Shown here: in pieces, positions 1-9,369 of the stretch
Position numbering within the stretch: position 1 is the stretch's first letter
Layout: each line of letters starts with the position of its first letter
NCBI GenBank assembly: GCA_016213825.1
Contig: JACQZP010000016.1
Location: 1-64,000 of the forward strand
Length of the DNA stretch: 64,000 nt
DNA from: Acetobacterium woodii
GTDB lineage: Bacteria > Bacillota > Clostridia > Eubacteriales > Eubacteriaceae
Direction of reading: 5' to 3'
Program-made: the position numbers and the translations under genes
The notes under the pieces: generated by a model
Database searches by the model: none
The model's input: the letters and a program-made list of their open reading frames with translations, nothing else
Told to the model about the DNA's origin: nothing

Positions 1-2556
1 GTGATTGCTGTTGATAACCGTTCCCGATACCTTGAATTGGCCTTCGATCCACTGGGCATACAAGGTGGTATTGGCTGTTGCAGTAAAGTCTGCGCCGTCT
101 GGATAGGCGGTACCCGTCCCGTCCGGTTTGGTGTTCCAGCCAGAAAAGCCGTAGCCGATCCGTTCAAAAGTGTTCTTAACAAGGGCCTGTTTCGTTGCTG
201 CAACAAGAACCTGTTCCTTCATAACGCCGGTGCCACCATTAGCATTGTAGATGAGGGTGTAAGTTTGCGATGGTACCGGGCCCGGAGCGGACTCGTAATT
301 GGCGGTTACTTGGACTTCCTTCCCCGGCATGGTAAAGGTCGTACTGGAATTCGTCGGTTCTGCAAGGGTTATATCTCCCGTTTCAACACTCCATGTCTTA
401 AAGCGCTGGCCGGCTGCCGGGGCCGCCGCAGTAATGGTTACTTGTTCGCCGACACGATAATTGGCGCTTTGGGTTCCGCCAGTTACCGTAACAGGATAGT
501 GTGTCACGACCAACGGCCAGCCATACCAGGTATCATCCGTCGTATCGCCATCATTAACCGCTTTGTATGCAGCCACCGTTGCGGTGGTATTTCCGCCAGC
601 GAGTGCCAGTGTCCAGCTTGCCGAGATCGGGATGCCGTAAAATACATCTAAACCAACGGTTGGTGGCACTGCTCCCAGGGTGAGATTTGACAAAGCGAAG
701 CAACTATCAAATGCATCATAAGCAATTTCTATTACCGACGGAAAGTATGCAGCTGGCAATATCTCACAATGATAAAATGCATAACTGCCGATTGTGGTTG
801 CCATTGGGAATTGTGCAGTCTCTAACGCACCGCAAAAATAAAATACCTCATCTCCGATTGTGGTTGCCGCTGGGAATTCTACAGTCTCTAACGCAGGGCA
901 ATACCCAAATGCCATCTTACCAATTGTTTCTACCTTTAGGCCTACTACTTTGGTTAAAATCTCATTTTGCGAAAATGCCTCAGTATCAATTGTGGTTGCC
1001 GCTGGCATTTCTACTTGCGTTAACGCGTCACAGTCAGAAAATGCGTACTCACCAATTGTGATCACCTTTGGCATACTAACCGCCATGAGATTAGGGTGCC
1101 AAGAGAATCTATGTCCCTCAATCGTCGTTACGTCTTCAGCCGTAAACAGATGTGTCACCGTTGTTTCATCAGCCATTATAGTATTTGTTGGTATTGAATT
1201 GTCGGCGTTGGTTTGATAAATCTTATCATCCGACTTCAAAACACCATAAACGTTTTGCTTCCACTGGGCATACAGGGTAATACTTTCGTTTTTAGTTGCT
1301 GTAAATTCGGCGCCGTCTGCATAGGCTGTGCCGCTGCCATCTGGTTTGGTGTTCCAGCCAATAAAGGGGACGTCAGTTCGGGTGAAGGCATTGGCCGTCA
1401 GCGCTTGCGGGCTGCCCGTATCGATTTGCTGAGACAGCATGGAACCCGTACCCCCGTTTGCATCAAAGCTGATGTTTGTTGTTAAAATATCCTCGAAATT
1501 GGCGGTCACGCCCACTTCCGCTGCTGGCATGGTGAAGGTCGTGCTTGGCTTCGCTGGATCTGCAAGGGTCATGCCGCCAGTTTGAACGGTCCAGCCCGCA
1601 AAGTATTTTCCGGCTACCGGAGCATATGCGGTAATGGTTACTTCGTCACCAACACGAGAAATGGCACTGCCACTTCCGCCAGTTACTGTAACGGGATAGT
1701 GGGTCACGACTAACGGCCAGCCATACCAGGTATCATCCCCGATATCGCCATCACTTACAGCTTTGTATTTGGCCACCGTTACGGTTGTATTGCCGCCAGC
1801 GAGTGTCAGTGTGCTTGTGGTCGCGATATCATGAAACGTATCGCCACCAACATTTGGTGGTTCTGCCCCCAGGGTGAGCTTTGAAAAGGCGTCGCATCCG
1901 TAAAATGCATAGTCACCAATTGTGGTTACCGCTGGCATTTCTACAGTCTCTAACATACTGCAAAAATAAAATACAGACTCACCGATTGTGTTTGCCACTG
2001 GAAATTGCGCAGTCTTTAATGCGCTGCAGTTATAAAATGCCTGATTACTAATTGTAGTTACTGCCGGAAATTCTACGCTCGTTAGCTGATCACAGCCACT
2101 GAAAACCTGTTCATCAAGTGTGAGTGCCGCTTCGAATTTTACGCTAGTCAGGTCATCGCAGTCTTTGAAGGCAGCTTCACCAATTGTGGTGGCCACCGGG
2201 AATTCCAGGCTCGTTATCGCACCGCATTCATAGAATGCCCGGTCACCAATTGCGGTTACCTGTGGCATATTAACTGCAATGAGATTAGGGTACTGATAAA
2301 ATCTATTCGCCGCAATCGTCGTTACGTCATTTGCCGCAAACAGATGTGTCACCGTTTTTTCGTCCGTAACTATAGTATCGGTTGGTGTTAAATTATCGGC
2401 GTTGGTAACATAAATATTACCATCGGACTTCAAAACACCATAAACCTCTCCTGCCGCCTGTACCGGCGGTGTCCTTAATGTCACTATCCCGATCACCATA
2501 ACTAGCGCTAGCAAAATTAGCCAAATTTTTGTTTTGTTCACCTTTTTCGTCCACAT
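1..2556 (-). CDS. BspA-like leucine-rich-repeat surface protein, two tandem modules (3' end beyond window)
   Basis: The reverse strand is open from an ATG at 2556 to the left edge (852 codons, no stop), so the gene is partial. AGGAGG lies 8 bases before the ATG. Residues 1-36 are a signal peptide (WLILLALVMVIGIVTL core, AxA-like end QAAG). The mature part is a tandem duplication: module A starts at residue 37 (VYGVLKSDGNIYVTNADN) and module B at residue 435 (VYGVLKSDDKIYQTNADN). Each module has LRR_5 (BspA/TpLRR) repeats of the type TTIGDYAFYGCDAL, a WYGWPLVVTHYPVTVTGG segment and a Listeria-Bacteroides repeat (FDANGGTGSM ... TLYAQW). Such proteins are secreted or wall-attached and mediate adhesion or matrix contacts in related families. 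The C-terminal anchor is not visible. The overlapping plus-strand open frames are shadows of this gene. Confidence 0.9.
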   Translation of the reverse strand, partial: MWTKKVNKTKIWLILLALVMVIGIVTLRTPPVQAAGEVYGVLKSDGNIYVTNADNLTPTDTIVTDEKTVTHLFAANDVTTIAANRFYQYPNLIAVNMPQVTAIGDRAFYECGAITSLEFPVATTIGEAAFKDCDDLTSVKFEAALTLDEQVFSGCDQLTSVEFPAVTTISNQAFYNCSALKTAQFPVANTIGESVFYFCSMLETVEMPAVTTIGDYAFYGCDAFSKLTLGAEPPNVGGDTFHDIATTSTLTLAGGNTTVTVAKYKAVSDGDIGDDTWYGWPLVVTHYPVTVTGGSGSAISRVGDEVTITAYAPVAGKYFAGWTVQTGGMTLADPAKPSTTFTMPAAEVGVTANFEDILTTNISFDANGGTGSMLSQQIDTGSPQALTANAFTRTDVPFIGWNTKPDGSGTAYADGAEFTATKNESITLYAQWKQNVYGVLKSDDKIYQTNADNSIPTNTIMADETTVTHLFTAEDVTTIEGHRFSWHPNLMAVSMPKVITIGEYAFSDCDALTQVEMPAATTIDTEAFSQNEILTKVVGLKVETIGKMAFGYCPALETVEFPAATTIGDEVFYFCGALETAQFPMATTIGSYAFYHCEILPAAYFPSVIEIAYDAFDSCFALSNLTLGAVPPTVGLDVFYGIPISASWTLALAGGNTTATVAAYKAVNDGDTTDDTWYGWPLVVTHYPVTVTGGTQSANYRVGEQVTITAAAPAAGQRFKTWSVETGDITLAEPTNSSTTFTMPGKEVQVTANYESAPGPVPSQTYTLIYNANGGTGVMKEQVLVAATKQALVKNTFERIGYGFSGWNTKPDGTGTAYPDGADFTATANTTLYAQWIEGQFKVSGTVINSNH

Positions 2557-2633
2557 TTTTTCATCCTCCTGTGATAAAATTCAATGTTTCGTTTCTGCTT
2601 TGCCTGACTGGCCTTTAAACGTTTACTCACCAA

Positions 2634-2813
2634 CTAATGCTCCTCCAACATCCATGTTAGTGGCGTAACGGGTGTGAAAATTACCCGTGTCAAAATGGTA
2701 TCGTCATTACCGTTCCGCTGCGCATTGGATATCGTATCTGATGTGGAAAACACATCAGATACGATAACTACCTGTTGTGCTTCGCAGGTGCCGCAGAGCT
2801 GCTCAAGTGTCAT
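2634..2813 (-). CDS. possible 59-residue small protein
   Basis: A short frame runs from ATG 2813 to TAG 2634 and starts MTLEQLCGTCEAQQ. It is not recognised. A 16-bp perfect hairpin lies inside it and encodes its SDVFSTSD segment. The possible ribosome site (AAGGGG, more than 10 bases upstream) is poor. It sits between the sensor kinase and the surface protein on the same strand, but beyond the kinase terminator. It may be a chance frame around the hairpin. Confidence 0.18.
   Translation of the reverse strand: MTLEQLCGTCEAQQVVIVSDVFSTSDTISNAQRNGNDDTILTRVIFTPVTPLTWMLEEH
2730..2766. repeat. perfect 16-bp inverted repeat
   Basis: TATCGTATCTGATGTG (2730-2745) and its exact complement (2751-2766) are separated by GAAAA. 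No T-run follows on either strand, so it is not a standard terminator. It could be an operator, an RNA-stability hairpin or a repetitive palindrome. Confidence 0.7.
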
Positions 2814-2940
2814 CTCTTAAAGCAACCCCTTCATAAATGCGGATGCATTTTCTTATCTCCGCATCTTCCATTTGAACGCACTCATTTCCTGAAACCGATT
2901 TCATTGTTTATATTGTGAAGTATATACTCAAAAAAATAAA

Positions 2941-2971
2941 AAATGAGCCTTTACACTTAAAAGACTCATTT
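2941..2971 (-). terminator. intrinsic terminator of the two-component operon
   Basis: Stem AAATGAGCCTT / AAGACTCATTT with a 9-base loop. Read on the minus strand it is followed by TTTTATTTTTTT. It lies about 60 bases after the sensor kinase stop. Confidence 0.7.
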
Positions 2972-3032
2972 TTACATCTTAAAAACAGATGTTGCCTATA
3001 ACTATTTCTTTTCAAACACAGTTTTCATCTTC

Positions 3033-4319
3033 TCACACCAGTATTCGGACCCGAAAAATACCATCTTCGATTTTATATAACAGCTCGCCATCATACTTTT
3101 TTACAAAAGCGATGGTACTCTTGCTGCCAACACCGTGTTCTTTTTCATAAACGACAGGATAGCCGCTTCTGTCAAGAACAGTGCCCGCAACACAAGGGTT
3201 TTCCATTTCCAGCAGCAGCCGTCCTACGCATTTGCAAGTGAAGCGAAGATAGGGTACCTGATTTTGCGGCAACCTTTCACAAGCCTGAATGGCGTTTTCC
3301 ATCAGGTTTGAAACGACCATAGTAAGCTCTAGCGCATCAACATTAACATTACCGGGAATATCCAGAGTGATTTCCAATAGTATACCGGCCTGCTCTGCAA
3401 GACTTGCATAGTGGCAAACGGCAGCATTGACGACATGGTTTTCGCAGTAGATCTTGCTGATTTTGGGCACCACTTGATTATAACTTTCCAGTAAGGTGTA
3501 AGCCTCGCCCGTTTTGCCTTGCTCCAAAAGCTCCAGCAGAACGTTGTTGAAGTGACGGCGGTCATGGGCAGCACGGCTGTTTTGCAGCGACACCTCATCC
3601 ATAAGTTCCAATTGCCGGGACATATTACTCGCGGCTAGTTCCATATATTCCCGCTCCGCCTGCATCTTTTGGTTTTCCTCCCTAATCAGAAATTCCCGCT
3701 GTAGATTTCTTAGCGAGAGGAAAATAGAGCTGTAAGCAGCAATCCCGATGAAGCATACCAAAAGCATCGGTATCGCCTGCTCTGTCAGGGTGGCAACAAT
3801 GTCGTCTGATGACATGATATAGTAAAACAATGTAATGTATATAGCCAGCGCCACGGCGAAATACGCTGTCCAATGGTCCACTGCCTGCCGATACAGCGGT
3901 CGCACATAGCGCGAAAAGATCAACAGAAAAATACCGAATAGGATTATGCGCAGCAGTATGTTGGCGTAGGCCGAATAAGGCAAGTACCTTGAGCCGACAA
4001 AGCTGAAGATAATAATGATATCGGTAATGTTCTGGACCGTGATAAAGGAAAATAACCACTGCATAAAGGTGTCTTTGAACATTGGGCGCACCGCAAAGCA
4101 CAGCGCCACATACATAACCATTTCAATTTGAGCAAGCAAGGTCAGATTTCCACTGAGATAGCAAGCCAATGCCATACCCAAATTGACGGTAAAAATGCCG
4201 AGCATGGCCAGTAGTGTTGCCCTTTTTGAATATTTAGGCTGCATCAGCGTCATCAACAGCAGGATATTGGCGGTGAAGGAGATCCCCGACCGCAACAAGT
4301 GTGTATACACCTCACTCAT
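3033..4319 (-). CDS. AgrC-like GHKL sensor histidine kinase
   Basis: A 428-residue membrane sensor. The first 190 or so residues form about six hydrophobic segments. A coiled linker (residues about 200-260) leads to the phosphoacceptor box AAHDRRHFNN, then a GHKL ATPase with the N-box region MVVSNLMENAIQAC and a G-box-like GVGSKSTIAF. I chose the ATG at 4319 (MSEVYTHLLRSG) because it overlaps the stop of the upstream response regulator by four bases (ATGA), the usual coupled arrangement; a longer open frame runs back inside the regulator gene. No agrB or agrD homologue is next to it, so the signal is unknown. The adjacent surface protein is a possible target (inference). Confidence 0.88.
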   Translation of the reverse strand: MSEVYTHLLRSGISFTANILLLMTLMQPKYSKRATLLAMLGIFTVNLGMALACYLSGNLTLLAQIEMVMYVALCFAVRPMFKDTFMQWLFSFITVQNITDIIIIFSFVGSRYLPYSAYANILLRIILFGIFLLIFSRYVRPLYRQAVDHWTAYFAVALAIYITLFYYIMSSDDIVATLTEQAIPMLLVCFIGIAAYSSIFLSLRNLQREFLIREENQKMQAEREYMELAASNMSRQLELMDEVSLQNSRAAHDRRHFNNVLLELLEQGKTGEAYTLLESYNQVVPKISKIYCENHVVNAAVCHYASLAEQAGILLEITLDIPGNVNVDALELTMVVSNLMENAIQACERLPQNQVPYLRFTCKCVGRLLLEMENPCVAGTVLDRSGYPVVYEKEHGVGSKSTIAFVKKYDGELLYKIEDGIFRVRILV

Positions 4320-5053
4320 CGCAGTCCCCCTTTTGTCATCAGATAGTCCATAAATGTATCTCGTACCGCAGGGTATTGTTTTGCCGCAATGGGAACAATT
4401 TTTCCACCGCATAGGGTGAAGCTGTCCTTAGAAAAACGCTCCACCCACCGCATATTGACCACAAAAGAAGCGTGGCATCGCAGAAAACGCCTGTCTTTAA
4501 AGATCGGTGCGCTATATTGTGAAAAATTCTCCCGAATGGTACGGCTGCACACTTCCTCGCCATTAGTTAAATAGAAGGTAACCGCGTGGTTGTGGTATTC
4601 ACAGCAGGCGATGTCCGACAGTTTAATTACCCGCAGACTGTCGGCAGTTTTCACCTTAAAGGTCCGCTCTTCGTCAAGGTCTACTTTAGCGGTAGCCATG
4701 CTCAGTGTATCAAATAGCTGCTGCTTTTCGATTGGTTTAACCAGATAGTTGATGGGGCTTGCAGCATATGCCTGCAAAGCAAACTGTGGTTCTGTGGTGA
4801 CGTAGATGATTTGCGCTACATGATCAAGACGACGTATTTCTTTGCCCAACTCCAATCCATTTACCAGCGGCATGACAATGTCCAGTATATAAAGATGAAA
4901 GTGCTCTTTTTCAATGGCTTTTAACAGCGCGTCTGGGTGGGAGAACTTCTTCACCACGGCGTCAAGTCCATTGGCGGTGAGGTATTGATTTGTGAATGAG
5001 ACCAAACCTTCCAATTCTTGCGAAATATCATCGCAAATTGCAATACAAAGCAT
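4316..5053 (-). CDS. LytTR-family response regulator
   Basis: A 245-residue two-domain regulator. The receiver domain (about 1-120) has the acidic pair D8/D9, phosphoacceptor D58 in YILDIVMPL and the KP motif in VKPIEK. The second half (about 140-240) is a LytTR DNA-binding domain, recognised by FLRCHASFVVNMRWVERF and SFTLCGGKIVPIA. AAGGAGGTG precedes the ATG. It is translationally coupled to the downstream sensor kinase (4-base overlap). LytTR regulators usually bind pairs of 9-bp direct repeats and control surface proteins, bacteriocins or quorum systems. I saw no convincing LytTR repeat pair upstream of the surface protein. Confidence 0.92.
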   Translation of the reverse strand: MLCIAICDDISQELEGLVSFTNQYLTANGLDAVVKKFSHPDALLKAIEKEHFHLYILDIVMPLVNGLELGKEIRRLDHVAQIIYVTTEPQFALQAYAASPINYLVKPIEKQQLFDTLSMATAKVDLDEERTFKVKTADSLRVIKLSDIACCEYHNHAVTFYLTNGEEVCSRTIRENFSQYSAPIFKDRRFLRCHASFVVNMRWVERFSKDSFTLCGGKIVPIAAKQYPAVRDTFMDYLMTKGGLR

Positions 5054-6227
5054 AAAAACACCTCCTTTTTTCTAGTGGAATCTCCTAGAAAAATCAGAAT
5101 TTTTTTAAAAACAAAGCCTTGCGTGAGCGGTACTTTGTTTTTTTTACTTACTGAAATGTTCGATAAAACATTGCATATTTACATAAAAGCTTGATCTTTG
5201 GGAATTACCTCAAGAATTTGTGGAAACGGACTTTTATTGACCCCATATTCACAAAGGAATATGTCCGTTTTTTCACCATTCCTTCACTTTCATGGTTTGA
5301 TGCATCGTTCTGTTTTCTTTCTGATTTTTCATTTTCCAATTCGATGATACTTGCCAGTTTGTTTAAGCATTCTGACATTCTTTTACTACCGCAGCAATGA
5401 TAGCAGTAAGGATTCACCAACGTCCATATTTACTATATGTAAAAGTCGAATCGCCTTCTATTTTCTCGATTTTTTGATTATTCATCGGTTTCACCTTTCA
5501 TTGGCAATTATAGGTAGTAGAGGAATCGTTTTTAATGGATGTATTGTATCATTTAATGGTTATTGAGGGAAGTTATTATCAGATTAAAAATAAACAAAAC
5601 ACACCATTACTGATTTGATCTCAAATAAATTGGCACTTTTGAACCAGAAGAATTTAATTTCCTTGCATAGATCCGGCTTACATTTCACGATGACACCTCA
5701 CAAAGTAATACTATTTTTCCGTTTTACAAAATAACAATGAAGGATCTTGAGGTGAAAATATCCAGAAATACTACAACAAATTAGCAAAAGAAGGTGTAAT
5801 CTAACGTAATATTAAGAGAATTTATGAACTTCTATCTCCAATTTTTAGGCATGCAACACACTCAGATAAAGTAGTTCGAAATACTTCCATATTTTAGCAA
5901 TCCCCAAATTCATCAACAATCAACTTGAATATCTACTTAAAATATAACCTTTCTCCTTCGAAGATCAAAAATAATTATAAAAACACTGATCATCAGTGAG
6001 GACGGTTGTTAATTAAAAAGCCATTTTTGCAAGCTCAGGAGCCTCAATTGACTAAAGTACCTAATGCAAAAAGCCTCTGGCTAATTTGATCAACAGAGAC
6101 TTCGCAAAGCAAAAAATTATTTAAATCTTTATATAATACAAAGCAACCAGTACCCATTCAGAATAAAGGTGATGATAAAGGCTTCATCCAGGGCTAGTAT
6201 CTGGAAATCGATCTTTTCTAAATTCAT
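5054..6227. other. long intergenic stretch, mostly non-coding
   Basis: Next to the regulator start lies a GC-poor leader with a weak hairpin (about 5107-5148). A broken short gene is at 5205-5485 (see its entry). From 5570 to 6227 I see no open frame, repeat or RNA that I can support; the stretch is very AT-rich with stops in all frames. Confidence 0.5.
5205..5485 (-). pseudogene. frameshifted fragment of a small Cys-containing protein
   Basis: AAAGGTG precedes an ATG at 5485 that opens a 23-codon frame (MNNQKIEKIEGDSTFTYS, stop at 5414). The reading then continues plausibly in another frame with NPYCYHCCGSKRMSECLNKL and ends at 5205. The two pieces look like one short gene broken by a frameshift. 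The CxxCC cluster hints at a metal site. The family is not recognised. Confidence 0.35.
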
Positions 6228-7172
6228 CTATCCTAATTCACATACCCAGATATAACGCAAAAAATCACCATTTTTATTTTTCCCAATTTTACAATGATCT
6301 ATGATTTTGAGATTTTCCTGTGTAAGTTCATTTCTTATATCTTCTGATGAAGCCAATACGATTTTTTTTGAAATTCTTATCGCATTCCTAATGATTTTTA
6401 ATTGATTTTCATCATTTTTAAGGCTGAAATTACCATATGGAAGATCTACAATGGAAGCATCGAAGCTATCATCTATATCCTGAATATCTCCAGTAATAAC
6501 CTTTGCTTCATAGTTAAAATGTCTCAAGTTTTTTCGCGCATTTTCAGCGGTTTTACTATTTATTTCACACCCTATAATATCATATCCTGCCCAAATACCT
6601 TCTAATAATACAGTCCCAACACCACAACATGGATCGATTAATCGTTTGGATGTATCTCCATTCCCCGCAATATTTATCAGAACTTTTGCAGTATTTTGAC
6701 CGATAGAACTAGAATATGAATTCGGTTTCTTATTGTGCTTTTTCCAATAAAGACTTCTCTCTGTTAATTTTCCAAAGTACCATTTCCCCTTATAAAAAGT
6801 AATTCCAAATATAATTTTAGGCGATGTATAACAAGCAAGCCCCTCAATAACAAGCCCTATTTCTTTGCAATACGCTCGTCTTTTCTCGAAGTGCGGGTCT
6901 TCTATTCCCAATTCCATATATTTAACCATGAAATCTGATGCTGCTATCTTATCTTTCGTTGCCAACTCGATAAGTTCTAAAAACGTGGAAGCCTTGTATA
7001 TAATTTCCAACCTGCTTTTTAAAAATGGACTTATGGAAGGATCAATTTTTCTACTTTCAAAAAAGACTTTTCCTTTCAAATCGAACTTAAAAAGAGAGCG
7101 CACCTCAATTTCACAACTTTCTTTTTCATAAATCGGATAATTCAAATTATAAATGAACTGTCCTGTTTTCAT
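6228..7172 (-). CDS. TRM11-like RNA methyltransferase (UPF0020 family)
   Basis: A 314-residue protein with a C-terminal SAM-dependent methyltransferase domain. It has motif I DPCCGVGTVLLEG, the acidic loop IIGCEINSKTAE and the catalytic DLPYG, which is the N2-guanine methylation signature of Trm11/UPF0020 enzymes ([ND]PPY-like). The N-terminal half resembles the THUMP-containing region of this family but is diverged. I chose the ATG at 7172 (MKTGQFIYN) because GAGGTG lies just upstream; two further in-frame ATGs lie before it. It probably methylates tRNA guanosine. It stands alone between two degraded intergenic regions and just outside the island. Confidence 0.75.
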   Translation of the reverse strand: MKTGQFIYNLNYPIYEKESCEIEVRSLFKFDLKGKVFFESRKIDPSISPFLKSRLEIIYKASTFLELIELATKDKIAASDFMVKYMELGIEDPHFEKRRAYCKEIGLVIEGLACYTSPKIIFGITFYKGKWYFGKLTERSLYWKKHNKKPNSYSSSIGQNTAKVLINIAGNGDTSKRLIDPCCGVGTVLLEGIWAGYDIIGCEINSKTAENARKNLRHFNYEAKVITGDIQDIDDSFDASIVDLPYGNFSLKNDENQLKIIRNAIRISKKIVLASSEDIRNELTQENLKIIDHCKIGKNKNGDFLRYIWVCELG

Positions 7173-7700
7173 TTGCATCACCTCATGGTTTATTTGATGT
7201 TTCCGATTCCGTGTTTTGTTCACACTTTCGCTTCTGGTATGGGACGAATCTAGAAGTGGGGGGCGGATCTTTTCTTAGCCTTATGCGAGCAATCTAATTT
7301 GCAACTCCAATGTTAAATCATTTCAGACACATTATAGTATCCCTTAATATTAAGAAGCATCGTAATCACTCCCGTTTTTCTGATTATACCACTTTCGTTG
7401 AAAATTACCAGTGTCCGGTGTTGTTGTGTTAGCATTGTGCAGTTCATCCTCCAAATTCAACGTCCTCTTTAAAATTTCTCCGGTTTGGGGATCTCTTAAA
7501 ATTTGGTATGTCAATCCATTTCGTTAACGGCATAAAGGCAATAACTCCAATTTAAGAGGAATCAGTTCGTTTTTTAATACGGTCAGTTTTTTCATCCCGA
7601 CTCATTAGATCATCGCTGATTGTCTGCATTTCACACCTAATTTTTAGATATAAAAAAAGCCATCCACAAGAAACCTGTGAATGGCATTACGTTGCGATGT
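7173..7700. other. degraded intergenic region left of the island
   Basis: On the minus strand an open stretch at 7350-7523 (58 codons, no good start) reads GLTYQILRDPQTGEILKR. A short frame starting MQTISDDLMSRDEKTDR lies near 7565-7630. Both look like remnants of small accessory genes. At about 7630-7690 a motif (CACACCTAATTT ... ATATAAAAAA plus a GCCAT/ATGGC hairpin) matches the sequence beside the tRNA-Arg gene at about 19370-19415, which suggests that the two regions share ancestry. Confidence 0.4.
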
Positions 7701-7713
7701 ATGGCGTGCCCTG
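7701..7713. other. att-like copy of the tRNA-Arg 3' end
   Basis: ATGGCGTGCCCTG is identical to 19433-19445, the CCA and acceptor 3' strand of the tRNA-Arg(ACG) gene. A weaker copy, ATGGCGTTCCCT, lies at 7986. Thirteen bases is short, but similar flanking sequence (CACACCTAATT ... ATATAAAAAA) precedes both copies. This is consistent with an old integration at the tRNA. Confidence 0.45.
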
Positions 7714-7810
7714 GGCGTACCCTACCGTATGTACGACAATTATTCAGAAAAGCACGTGAAATTGATTAAGAATTATCTAAGTTTATTTGTCACTTTCCTT
7801 GGTGGAGGTG

Positions 7811-7860
7811 AACCGTACCAGTACACAGTGACAATTAATATTTCTGATTATCGGCATATT
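7811..7860. repeat. diverged 50-bp direct repeat, copy 1
   Basis: The segment around CCGTACCAGTACACAGTGAC recurs in diverged form at 9636-9685 (CCGTACCAGTTCACAGTGAC), the two together bracketing the PIN-like gene. From 7860 to 8013 only a decayed minus-strand peptide (VIEIIDGENLQYKLLLRTAR) can be read. Confidence 0.6.
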
Positions 7861-8013
7861 AAATAATTAAGAATCACTGTAGCTACATTATCACTATACT
7901 TGATGTAAGCAGTTCGTGCGGTTCGAAGTAACAATTTGTATTGAAGATTTTCGCCATCGATAATCTCAATTACTCGTTCATTCAAATGGCGTTCCCTACC
8001 GCGCGTACGACAT

Positions 8014-9369
8014 TTATAAAATAGAATCCATCGCTTTATCTTCTAGAAAATTGTCTTCAACATCAAAACAGTCGTCGTTCTCATCAAAATCGTCTGCACC
8101 ATCTGAATGCATCTTGGAAATGACTGTCACATCTTCAATTACATCTACAGTTATTAAGTCTTTCAATACAATTCTTTTTGTATCTCCAGAAGACCACTTG
8201 ACTGGTATACTTCCAAATGAAACTATATTAAAAAGAATAGAATCACTTCCAGCACTCCAGTCCTCGCCTGCCGTATGATTTAGTGCATCAAAAGTAATCT
8301 CGATTATCATTTCAATAGTTACCGAAACAAATTCCGCATCATCTTCATATGGAAATGGATAAACATCAACTATTTTACAATCATCTATTTGATCAAATAC
8401 CGGCATATCTACGCAACAATCTAAACTATCTTCTAAAGCTGAGATTATCTCATCTGATTCAAAAATCAACTGATTCATTTTGTCACAAATCTGTTGCTCA
8501 TAACAATCATCAAATTTTTCCTGCAATTGAGCCAATATAGTTGACTGCAAAATAAAATCTTTCACCGGTAAATCAATATAAGGTTGACAGCATTCCCAGA
8601 ATTGAACCAGTGTTAATATCATAATGTTTTTACCTGTTTCTCTTTGAAACTCTACTATGAAGTCCTCTCGGGGCGCATCATCTACAAACCAATCAGATTT
8701 TGTTGTATCAGAAGTAACAAAAATCATATCAATATTTGTTTGAAATGCCTTTTTCTTTATTAACTCCCAAATGAATAAATCATTATATTGTTTCCCATTA
8801 TGTTTGTTATTATCACCACTTCCAGGGCAAGCTTCTCCGCTATTATATCTCTCTATCAATTTTAGTTTTTCTTCTTCTGATAAGCTAATATTATCTTTTT
8901 TAAGAATAGCATCAAACAAATCATCTGCGTCGGGATGAGATGATAGGTTTTGAACTATCAACCTTAACTTTTCAATTTTATCATCAGTAATATTTTTGCT
9001 TGACCTTAATTTTTTTAACTCATCAATAAATATAGAATTGTAGCCTCTTCCTTCCCAACGGTTTAAAGTTCCATCAATCTTATTCCAAGGAATCGGACGC
9101 TTTTTTAAATGTTTAAAAATGCCATTTTCATATTTTTGATGAAATATGCTGTTTTTGATCAACTCTCGTTGAATATTAAACTCCTCACAATTATATTCAG
9201 TTTCCCAAAGATGTCCGCTCATAAATAGATATGAAAGCACATCTTTGATATTAATTGCTTGTTCATATTCCCATTCATACATTCGCCCCATACTACATGT
9301 ATCAAATGTAATTATACCGTTATACCATAAGTCTTTAAAAAGCTCTTTATTAATATATGAACCATTCAA
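8014..9369 (-). CDS. PIN-like domain protein (DUF4935-type)
   Basis: A 451-residue protein. Residues 1-270 resemble the PIN_8/DUF4935 group: N-terminal acidic strand GIITFDTCSMGRMYEW (D23), an all-helical middle, then DMIFVTSDTTKSDWF with acidic residues where PIN nucleases place their last carboxylates. Residues about 300-451 are an acidic tail of unknown fold ending in a run of D/E. PIN domains are Mg-dependent RNases, and this subgroup often lies in defence islands as stand-alone proteins. The start is a TTG at 9369 with GGGAG about 11 bases upstream. No antitoxin gene is adjacent. The protein sits between two diverged direct repeats. Confidence 0.65.
   Translation of the reverse strand: MNGSYINKELFKDLWYNGIITFDTCSMGRMYEWEYEQAINIKDVLSYLFMSGHLWETEYNCEEFNIQRELIKNSIFHQKYENGIFKHLKKRPIPWNKIDGTLNRWEGRGYNSIFIDELKKLRSSKNITDDKIEKLRLIVQNLSSHPDADDLFDAILKKDNISLSEEEKLKLIERYNSGEACPGSGDNNKHNGKQYNDLFIWELIKKKAFQTNIDMIFVTSDTTKSDWFVDDAPREDFIVEFQRETGKNIMILTLVQFWECCQPYIDLPVKDFILQSTILAQLQEKFDDCYEQQICDKMNQLIFESDEIISALEDSLDCCVDMPVFDQIDDCKIVDVYPFPYEDDAEFVSVTIEMIIEITFDALNHTAGEDWSAGSDSILFNIVSFGSIPVKWSSGDTKRIVLKDLITVDVIEDVTVISKMHSDGADDFDENDDCFDVEDNFLEDKAMDSIL

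Noticed and set aside
1-1485. Four plus-strand open frames over the surface-protein region
   Set aside because: They are shadows of the minus-strand gene, which has signal peptide, ribosome site and repeats; their translations show no domain logic.
4339-4574. Short frames opposite or within the response regulator and kinase genes
   Set aside because: They lie entirely in other frames of well-supported genes.
5191-5566. Plus-strand short frames around 5.2-5.6 kb
   Set aside because: No ribosome sites; the minus-strand reading with an AAAGGTG-preceded start is a better, though broken, candidate.
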